From an uncultured Eubacteriales bacterium (GTDB lineage Bacteria > Bacillota > Clostridia > Oscillospirales > Oscillospiraceae): a stretch of DNA of 11,140 nt. Within the stretch, counting starts at the first letter, position 1. Every line of letters starts with the position of its first letter. The stretch lies in contig URCK01000059.1 of the NCBI GenBank assembly GCA_900546295.1, forward strand, positions 1-11,140, written 5' to 3'. The position numbers and the translations under genes are program-made. Below are positions 5,876 to 11,140 of this stretch, piece by piece. The notes below the pieces were generated by a model. It was not told the origin of the DNA. It saw nothing but the letters and a program-made list of their open reading frames with translations, and made no database searches.

Positions 5876-7246
5876 ATGGCTATCAAAGAGAACCTTCAGG
5901 TCGCAGCGATCAAGCAGGCGTACGCTTACCTGGACAAAGACCCCGATACCAACCTCCCCAAGCTGATGGAACTGGCAGACAAGATGGACACTGCCAACGC
6001 CTTTGCCGCCCAGCGCGACGCGATCCGCCGGGCGATCTCCAACCCCGGCAACAACTGGTACCGTCTGGTCCGCAGCCTCTGGGACGACGTGGACGACAAC
6101 GTGCGCAAGAAGCTGTTTGAAAACTTTGTCATCAATGCGAACTTCCTCTGGGCGCCGCGCCGCAGAGCCGCCATGGAGCAGCACAACTGCAACGTGCCCT
6201 GGGCCATCCTGATGGACCCCACCAGCGCCTGCAACCTCCATTGCACCGGCTGCTGGGCAGCCGAGTACGGCAACAAGCTCAACATGGACCTTGACACGCT
6301 GGATTCCATCATCGTGCAGGCCAAGGAACTCGGCATCCGCATGTTCATCTACTCCGGCGGTGAGCCGCTGATGCGCAAAAAGGACATCATCACGCTCTGC
6401 GAGCGCCACAACGACTGTGTGTTCCTCTCCTTCACCAACGGCACGCTCATCGACGAGGCCTTTGCCGACGAGATGCTGCGCGTGGGCAACTTCGTCCCCG
6501 CCATCTCCGTTGAAGGCTTTGAGGCGGGCACCGATTTCCGCCGCGGCGAGGGCACCTTCGCCCGCGTGAAGACCGCCATGGAGCTGCTGCACAGAAAGAA
6601 GCTGCCCTTCGGCGTTTCCTGCTGCTACACCTCGCAGAATTACGAGATGATCGGCAGTGAGGAGTACTTCGACTGGATGGTGGAGATGGGCGCCAAGTTC
6701 TGCTGGTTCTTCACCTACATGCCCGTCGGCTGCGGTGCGCCCACCGACCTCATGGCCACCGCCGAGCAGCGCGAGTTCATGTACCGTCAGGTGCGCGCGT
6801 TCCGCAAGACCAAGCCCCTCTTCACGATGGACTTCTGGAACGACGGCGAGTATGTCGGCGGCTGCATTGCCGCGGGCCGCAACTACCTGCACATCAACGC
6901 CAACGGCGACATCGAGCCCTGCGCCTTCATCCACTATTCCGATTCCAACATCAAGGAAAAGACGCTCGTGGAGGCCTTCCAGTCTCCGCTCTTCATGGCC
7001 TACCGCGACGGCCAGCCCTTCAGCGACAATCTGCTGCGCCCCTGCCCGCTGCTGGATAATCCCGGCGCGCTGACCGCCATGGTCGAAAAGTCGGGCGCAC
7101 ACTCCACGGATATGCAGATGCCCGAGGACGTCCGTTCTCTCTCTGAAAAGTGCAGAGAGAAAGCAGAGCTCTGGAAGCCCACGGCGGACCGCCTGTGGTC
7201 TTGCAGCCACGGCTGCAGCGGCTGCCCCGGCCACGAAAGCAAATAA
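5876..7246 (+). CDS. Radical SAM protein with C-terminal SPASM-like cysteine region
   Basis: This 456-aa cytosolic iron-sulfur protein has three parts. Residues 1-105 are a helical N-terminal region with no motif I recognise. The radical-SAM core begins at 108 (WAILMDPTSACNLHCTGCW), with the CxxxCxxC ligands of the SAM cluster at C119, C123 and C126 and the SAM-contacting GGEP at 161-164. The C-terminal part has C330, the HINANGDIEPCAFIHY stretch with C349, RPC at 390, and a final CSHGCSGC (C443, C447, C450), so one or more auxiliary 4Fe-4S clusters are likely. The NANGDIEPC pattern is usual in SPASM/COG0535 maturases. Close relatives occur widely in gut Firmicutes, but I know of no assigned reaction. 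The ATG has AAAGGA 9 bases upstream. It stands alone between terminators, with no evident substrate peptide beside it. Confidence 0.93.
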   Translation: MAIKENLQVAAIKQAYAYLDKDPDTNLPKLMELADKMDTANAFAAQRDAIRRAISNPGNNWYRLVRSLWDDVDDNVRKKLFENFVINANFLWAPRRRAAMEQHNCNVPWAILMDPTSACNLHCTGCWAAEYGNKLNMDLDTLDSIIVQAKELGIRMFIYSGGEPLMRKKDIITLCERHNDCVFLSFTNGTLIDEAFADEMLRVGNFVPAISVEGFEAGTDFRRGEGTFARVKTAMELLHRKKLPFGVSCCYTSQNYEMIGSEEYFDWMVEMGAKFCWFFTYMPVGCGAPTDLMATAEQREFMYRQVRAFRKTKPLFTMDFWNDGEYVGGCIAAGRNYLHINANGDIEPCAFIHYSDSNIKEKTLVEAFQSPLFMAYRDGQPFSDNLLRPCPLLDNPGALTAMVEKSGAHSTDMQMPEDVRSLSEKCREKAELWKPTADRLWSCSHGCSGCPGHESK

Positions 7247-7261
7247 TGCCCCCCATTTCTG

Positions 7262-7301
7262 TCAGAGGCCGGACTTTCCAAAAGCCCGGCCTCTGATTTT
7301 T
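7262..7301 (+). terminator. Intrinsic terminator of the radical-SAM gene
   Basis: An 11-bp perfect stem TCAGAGGCCGG (7262-7272) pairs with 7286-7296 across a 13-base loop and is followed by TTTTT (7297-7301). It lies 15 bases after the radical-SAM stop. Confidence 0.9.
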
Positions 7302-7444
7302 GATCGTTTGCAAAAGTGCGCCCGTCCCCGTTAATGTTTCCGGCAAAGTGCGCTGAAAAATCTTCCAGCGGCGGCTTTGGATAAATTGGCGGCTTTTCCA
7401 AAGACTAAGCATCGTTCAGCAAGCGATAAAAGGAGTTTTGATCG
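7302..7444 (+). promoter_or_regulatory. spoVT upstream region with repeats and uncertain promoter
   Basis: This 143-bp leader separates the radical-SAM terminator from spoVT. GGCGGCTTT is repeated at 7370-7378 and 7388-7396, and CTTTGGA (7375-7381) is the inverse of TCCAAAG (7397-7403). A second near repeat, GCAAA(A)GTGCGC, is seen near 7310 and 7342. A weak sigma-A-like pair, TTTGCA (7307-7312), 17 bp, GTTAAT (7330-7335), is possible. In Bacillus, spoVT uses the forespore factor sigma-G, but I could not place a convincing sigma-G site. The ribosome site AAAAGGAG is at 7428-7435. Confidence 0.4.
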
Positions 7445-7987
7445 ATGAAAGCAACAGGAATCGTCAGGCGGATCGACGACCTCGGCAGAGTCGTCATCCC
7501 CAAAGAGATCCGCCGCACCATGCGTATCCGCGAGGGTGACCCGTTGGAGATCTACACGAGCAAGGACGGGGAGGTCATTTTCAAAAAGTACTCGCTCATG
7601 GGCGGCGTGGATGAGTTCGCCGCGCAGCTTTGCGAAACGCTGAGCAAGTCGACCGGCACGACGGTCGCCGTCACCGACCGCGACAGTGTCATCGCCGCGG
7701 CAGGCAGCGCGCGCCGCGACCTCATCGGCAAGCGCATCAGTCCCCAGCTTGAGCAGATCATGGACGACCGTGGCATCTACCGCGCCGCGCCGAGCGAGCG
7801 CAGCGTCTATGTCACCGAGTCGCTCGACCGCTACTGCGCACTCATCGCCGCGCCCATCATTTCCGAGGGTGACGCGCTGGGACTCGTGCTCTTCGTCGGC
7901 ACCGAGGGGGAAAGCGGCGCAAACGAGACGGAATACAAGCTCGCCCAGGCCATTGCGGGCTTTCTCGGCAAGCACATGGAGTGCTGA
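7445..7987 (+). CDS. spoVT: Stage V sporulation protein T (AbrB-type regulator)
   Basis: This 180-aa transcription factor is close to the 178 aa of Bacillus SpoVT. Residues 1-50 (MKATGIVRRIDDLGRVVIPK, then EIRRTMRIREGDPLEIY) are the swapped-hairpin AbrB DNA-binding domain and are nearly identical to the Bacillus version. Residues about 55-178 form the GAF-like sensory domain that separates SpoVT from the short AbrB and Abh proteins. SpoVT acts in the forespore late in sporulation, adjusting the sigma-G regulon up or down. The start has AAAAGGAG 9 bases upstream. It is a single-gene unit that converges on the ABC permease across a shared hairpin. With spmAB at the left end, it shows that the host forms endospores. 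Confidence 0.95.
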   Translation: MKATGIVRRIDDLGRVVIPKEIRRTMRIREGDPLEIYTSKDGEVIFKKYSLMGGVDEFAAQLCETLSKSTGTTVAVTDRDSVIAAAGSARRDLIGKRISPQLEQIMDDRGIYRAAPSERSVYVTESLDRYCALIAAPIISEGDALGLVLFVGTEGESGANETEYKLAQAIAGFLGKHMEC

Positions 7988-7994
7988 GGTGAAA

Positions 7995-8030
7995 AAAAGG
8001 AGACGGTTCAACTTGAAACCGTCTCCTTTT
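7995..8030. terminator. Bidirectional terminator between spoVT and the ABC permease gene
   Basis: A 14-bp perfect stem AAAAGGAGACGGTT (7995-8008) pairs with 8017-8030 across an 8-base loop. Plus-strand transcripts end in TTTT; minus-strand transcripts end in a run of seven T (complement of 7992-7998). It lies between the spoVT stop (7987) and the permease stop (8045), serving both. Confidence 0.9.
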
Positions 8031-8044
8031 CACTTTATTCTTCG

Positions 8045-9640
8045 CTACAGCGCGGCTAAACGCTGCGCCCCCTTCGTCTTGAGCCACTTGAGAAGCGCGA
8101 GCGCCGCCGCGATCGTTGCAGCCGAGAACAGCGCGAGGTACACCGCCGCGCCGATGCGCCAGCCGAGCAGCAGATAAAGCCCCGCGAGCAGTAGCGCGTA
8201 GGCCCAGCCGCCGAACATGGCGATCGTCACCGCAAGGCTCTGCTTGATGGGCGCAAGCTCGTTCGTCCATGTGAGGTTCGCCCGCATCACGCCGAGCGTC
8301 AGCCCAAGGCAGGCGGAAAAGGCGATGTACGAAAGCGCCGTGACGAAAATAAGCGGCAGCGCGGGCGTGAGCGGCAGGACGAAAGCCATGCACACAAGCG
8401 GCACGAGCGCCGGGATCGCCGTGAGCGCAAGCTGCACCTTGAGCTTCGCGCGCAATACCTGCCACGGCGTAAGCGGCAGCGACTGCGCAAGCCAGAGGTT
8501 TTTCCCCTCGAGCGAAACAGAGGGCGTCGCCATGTCGTTCATCGCCGCGACGGTGCACACGCCCGTGCACAGCAGCACCTCCACGCAGCCGCCGCGATCG
8601 CCGAAGGCCATCTGCAAAAGCGGCAGGAACTCCCCGCCCTTAATCAGCAGCGCCACGCCCGCGACCGGCAGCAGCAGAATGCCAAGCCCGCAGTTGAGCA
8701 TATAGTTCGGGCTGGCCGTAAAGCGCGCAAGCTCCTTTTTGAAAAGCGCCGCGTCCGCGCTCTGGCGCTTGAGCGCCCGTTCGCGGTAGACAGCGCGGCC
8801 CGACGCGCCCGTCGCGGTCGAAAGCTTCAAAAAGCTGTGCGCGAGCAGCGCCCACATCAGCGCGAACAGCGCCGCGACGATGAGCGAGACGAGCAGCATC
8901 GCGCGCCCATCGCCCGTTCCGACGCAGCCAACGAGATAGAGCGGATGCGCCGCGCCCTTGACCTTCTCGCCGTAGAGCGCGGCGTTGGCGACGAGCGCTT
9001 CCATGGCAGTCTGCGCCTTGAAGACGAAGAAATAGTAGATGGCAAGCCCCGCGAGCGAGACGATGACCGTGATGAAGCTCTTGTGCTTGAGCTTACGGCT
9101 CACCTTCGCCACGACCCAGCCCAGCGCGCACGAGAGCGTGAGCACGAAGATTGAGATGAGCACCGTCAGCAGCACGCCGCCGAGGAGCGCCATCGGCGCC
9201 GCCGAGACCCTGACCCAGTAGACGATGACCGCCGGCACGATGACGACCGCGGAGTACATCAGGCCCATGAGGTAGACCCCGAGCAGGCGCGAAGCCATGA
9301 GCGTCCGCACCGGAATGGGGAGCGAGAGCAGCAGGTCGTTGTCCTTTGCGGCATACAGTCCCGCGTAGGTGTTGAACACACTGCCGAATGCGCCGAGGAA
9401 GATGGCGAGCAGCGACATGAGTGCAAAATAGAGCCAGCCCATCCCCGCCTGCGCGAGCGGCGCGCAGAGCGCAAAGCTCATCCCGAAGAACATCCCGCCG
9501 ATGACGACGATCATCAACACGGCAAAGAGCAGGATATAAGCGATAATCCCCGCCGTCGAACGTTTTTTATTGGTTTTGGCATTATAAAAGTAGCTGCGGA
9601 AAATTTCCATCAGCTGCTTTTTGACGAGCGTTTTCAGCAT
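8045..9640 (-). CDS. ABC transporter permease, large ABC-2-like exporter type
   Basis: This 531-aa polytopic membrane protein has about 12 hydrophobic segments in two halves, split by a charged stretch around residues 270-305 (RERALKRQSADAALFKKELARF). The N-terminus, MLKTLVKKQLMEIFRSYFYN, then SVFNTYAGLYAAKDNDLLLSLPIP, resembles the putative ABC-exporter permeases of Firmicutes that pair with an EcsA/YxlF-like ATPase. The KDNDLLLSLPIP element and the similar LEGKNLWLAQSLPLTPWQVL near residue 380 are probably the coupling-type repeats of the two halves. The start ATG at 9640 overlaps the ATPase stop by 7 bases (ATGCTGA) and has GGAGG 7 bases upstream, so translation is likely coupled. The substrate is unknown; lipids, peptides or drugs are all possible. 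Confidence 0.9.
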   Translation of the reverse strand: MLKTLVKKQLMEIFRSYFYNAKTNKKRSTAGIIAYILLFAVLMIVVIGGMFFGMSFALCAPLAQAGMGWLYFALMSLLAIFLGAFGSVFNTYAGLYAAKDNDLLLSLPIPVRTLMASRLLGVYLMGLMYSAVVIVPAVIVYWVRVSAAPMALLGGVLLTVLISIFVLTLSCALGWVVAKVSRKLKHKSFITVIVSLAGLAIYYFFVFKAQTAMEALVANAALYGEKVKGAAHPLYLVGCVGTGDGRAMLLVSLIVAALFALMWALLAHSFLKLSTATGASGRAVYRERALKRQSADAALFKKELARFTASPNYMLNCGLGILLLPVAGVALLIKGGEFLPLLQMAFGDRGGCVEVLLCTGVCTVAAMNDMATPSVSLEGKNLWLAQSLPLTPWQVLRAKLKVQLALTAIPALVPLVCMAFVLPLTPALPLIFVTALSYIAFSACLGLTLGVMRANLTWTNELAPIKQSLAVTIAMFGGWAYALLLAGLYLLLGWRIGAAVYLALFSAATIAAALALLKWLKTKGAQRLAAL

Positions 9641-10347
9641 GATTCGCCCTCCAGCTCAAGGAAGACCTCCTCAAGCGAATCGTCGCCCTTGACCTCCTCC
9701 ATCGTGCCGGAGCGGATGAGCTTTCCGCCCTTGATGATGGCGACCTTGTCACAGAGCTTTTCGGCGACTTCGAGCACATGGGTCGAAAAGAAGATCGCGC
9801 CGCCCGCGTCGCACACCTCGCGCATCATGCCCTTCAAGATATGTGAAGCCTTCGGGTCGAGGCCGACGAACGGCTCATCCATCAAAATGAGCTTCGGCTC
9901 GTGCAGCCAGGCGGAAATGATGGCAAGCTTCTGCTTCATGCCGTGCGAATAGGCGGCGATGGGCTGGGCAAGGTCGTCCGTCAGCGCGAAAAGCTCGGCA
10001 TACTTGCGGATGCGCGCCTGCCTCGTTTCCGCGTCCACGCCGAAGATGTCGGCGATAAAATTGAGGTACTGGATGCCCGTCATAAACTCGTAAAGGTCGG
10101 GGTTATCCGGGATGTAGGCCAGCATCTTCTTGCAGGCGATGGGATCCTCCTGAATGGAATATCCGCCGACGGTGATCGTCCCCGCGTCGAACTGCTGGAT
10201 ACCGACGACGGACTTGAGCGTTGTGGTCTTGCCCGCGCCGTTGTGGCCGATGAAGCCGTAGATCTCGCCCGGCGCGATGTGAAGCGTCAGATCGTCCACA
10301 GCCTTCTTCTCGCCGAAGGTTTTGGTCAGGTGGTCAATGTAGAGCAT
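9634..10347 (-). CDS. ABC transporter ATP-binding protein
   Basis: This 237-aa nucleotide-binding subunit powers the overlapping permease. Walker A GHNGAGKT is at residues 34-41, Walker B LILMDEP at 153-159 (catalytic E158), the D-loop GLDP at 162-165 and the switch His at 190 (STH). Two motifs differ from the classic form. The signature is YSHGMKQ (133-139) in place of LSGGQ, and the Q-loop region reads YIPDNPDLY (78-86) without the usual Gln. Both variants are common in the EcsA/YxlF-like exporter branch, so the protein should be active. The ATG at 10347 has AAAAGGGGG at 10356-10364. It is the first gene of a two-gene operon with a promoter at 10400-10427. No GntR-type regulator gene is beside it. 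Confidence 0.95.
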   Translation of the reverse strand: MLYIDHLTKTFGEKKAVDDLTLHIAPGEIYGFIGHNGAGKTTTLKSVVGIQQFDAGTITVGGYSIQEDPIACKKMLAYIPDNPDLYEFMTGIQYLNFIADIFGVDAETRQARIRKYAELFALTDDLAQPIAAYSHGMKQKLAIISAWLHEPKLILMDEPFVGLDPKASHILKGMMREVCDAGGAIFFSTHVLEVAEKLCDKVAIIKGGKLIRSGTMEEVKGDDSLEEVFLELEGESC

Positions 10348-10399
10348 AAGGTTTTCCCCCTTTTCTTACAGCCGTTTCAAGCATCCATATGATATCAAA

Positions 10400-10427
10400 A
10401 TAATATCAGTCATTTCTTGGTTGTCAA
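10400..10427 (-). promoter_or_regulatory. Promoter of the ABC operon with overlapping inverted repeat
   Basis: On the minus strand, TTGACA (10422-10427), 16 bp, then TATTAT (10400-10405) make a strong sigma-A-like promoter. An inverted repeat TGATAT-N7-ATATCA (10390-10395 with 10403-10408) covers the -10 and start site, so a repressor could act here. The leader is about 45 nt. Confidence 0.68.
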
Positions 10428-10464
10428 GAGCGTAATTCATAAATTTCTTCGAACATTGCAGCGC

Positions 10465-10496
10465 AAAAAAGAGCGTTCCCGAAGGAACGCTCTTTT
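10465..10496 (-). terminator. Terminator of the purine permease gene, UUCG tetraloop
   Basis: On the minus strand a 13-bp perfect stem ending GAGCGTTCC closes a TTCG loop with a C-G pair, the extra-stable cUUCGg type, followed by six T (complement of 10465-10470). It sits 16 bases after the permease stop. It is symmetrical, but nothing arrives from the plus strand. Confidence 0.92.
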
Positions 10497-10512
10497 GAAG
10501 CTTGATTTTCGC

Positions 10513-11140
10513 TTACACCACGACGAAGAACTTGACGAGGAACAGCGCGGAGATCACATACGTCAGCGCGCTCACGTCCTTGGCCTTGCCGGAGAGCACC
10601 TTGACGAAGGTGTAGGAGATGAGGCCGAGGCCGATGGCGTGGCCGATGGAGCCGGAGACCGGCATACCGATGAGCATGATCGCCACGGGCAGCATCTGAT
10701 CCATATCGCCGAAGTCCACATTCTTGAGGCCCTGGAGCATCAGAACGCCGACATAGATGAGCGCGGCGGAGGTCGCAGCGCCGGGGATGATGGCGGCGAT
10801 GGGCGCGAGGAACATGCAGGCGAGGAACAGCACCGCCGCAGTGAGCGAGGTCAGTCCCGTGCGGCCGCCCGCTTCCACGCCGGAGGCGGACTCGATGAAG
10901 GTCGTGACGGTGGAGGTGCCGGTGCAGGCGCCCGCGACCGTGCCGATGGCGTCGGAGAGCAGGGCTTCCTTCATGTTGGGCATGTTGCCCTCTTCATCGA
11001 CCATGCCGGCGCGGGAGGCCGTGCCGACGAGGGTACCGATGGTATCGAACATGTCGATCATGCAGAAGGTGATGACGAGCGTGACGGCGGTGAACCAGCC
11101 GATGTTCACAAAGCCCGCAAAGTCAAACTTGAACAGCGTG
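10513..11140 (-). CDS. Purine (adenine/guanine/hypoxanthine) permease, AzgA/NCS2 family, C-terminal part
   Basis: These are the last 209 codons of a membrane transporter whose start lies beyond the right edge. The open frame continues to base 11139 (TLFKFDFAGF), so the GTG at 11109 is an internal Val and not the start. FCMIDMFDTIGTLVGTASRAG and TGTSTVTTFIESASGVEAGG, then RTGLTSL, are diagnostic of the AzgA branch that includes Bacillus PbuG and PbuO, which import hypoxanthine/guanine or adenine with protons. About six hydrophobic segments are visible. The stop at 10513-10515 is followed by a UUCG-loop terminator. PbuG and PbuO types cannot be told apart from this part; a purine riboswitch upstream would be informative but is outside the window. 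Confidence 0.92.
   Translation of the reverse strand, partial: TLFKFDFAGFVNIGWFTAVTLVITFCMIDMFDTIGTLVGTASRAGMVDEEGNMPNMKEALLSDAIGTVAGACTGTSTVTTFIESASGVEAGGRTGLTSLTAAVLFLACMFLAPIAAIIPGAATSAALIYVGVLMLQGLKNVDFGDMDQMLPVAIMLIGMPVSGSIGHAIGLGLISYTFVKVLSGKAKDVSALTYVISALFLVKFFVVV

Noticed and set aside
5765..7234. Long open frame (489 codons) antisense to the radical-SAM gene
   Set aside because: It is the mirror of a GC-rich coding region whose codon pattern removes antisense stops. It is rich in His, Val, Ala and Gly with no family motif, while the plus-strand gene has clear catalytic motifs.
11107..11109. GTG as start of the purine permease
   Set aside because: The open frame continues to the window edge with family-typical residues, so this GTG is an internal Val.
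1..11140. Mobile elements, CRISPR array, tRNA/rRNA genes or toxin-antitoxin pair
   Set aside because: I saw no transposase, integrase, regularly spaced repeats, cloverleaf-like sequence or paired small genes. The few repeats present are short and lie at promoters or in terminators.

Overview
The window is about 11 kb of GC-rich chromosome. It most likely comes from an endospore-forming, anaerobic Clostridia bacterium, probably a gut Oscillospirales-type organism. The spore-formation genes spmA, spmB and spoVT support this. So do a radical-SAM protein of a kind common in gut Firmicutes, Firmicutes-style purine-rich ribosome binding sites, and codons ending mostly in G or C. The genus is an inference, because no rRNA gene is present.

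Layout, left to right. (1) The 3' end of spmA and all of spmB (+), ending in a hairpin shared with a convergent DUF1934/YwiB-like gene (-). (2) A divergent intergenic region of about 170 bp with a promoter on each strand and a perfect 16-bp palindrome; it drives the DUF1934 gene leftward and a very acidic 135-aa protein of unknown family rightward. (3) A leftward pair: a family-6 type hypoxanthine/uracil-DNA glycosylase, then a MATE efflux protein with its own near-consensus promoter. (4) A rightward cardiolipin synthase (cls) with its own promoter and terminator. (5) A rightward stand-alone radical-SAM protein with extra C-terminal cysteines. (6) Rightward spoVT, converging on (7) a leftward two-gene ABC transporter operon (ATPase then permease, 7-nt overlap). 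(8) The 3' part of a leftward AzgA/NCS2 purine permease that runs off the right edge.

Most units are single genes or pairs, separated by clear intrinsic terminators, several of which work in both directions for convergent neighbours. The likely jobs are spore morphogenesis and late forespore control (SpmA/B, SpoVT), membrane lipid synthesis (Cls), export (MATE, ABC), purine uptake and purine-lesion repair. I see no phage, transposon, CRISPR, toxin-antitoxin or biosynthetic gene cluster. This looks like core chromosome rather than an accessory island. The least explained items are the radical-SAM protein, the acidic 135-aa protein with its palindromic promoter region, and operator-like repeats at the MATE, spoVT and ABC promoters.
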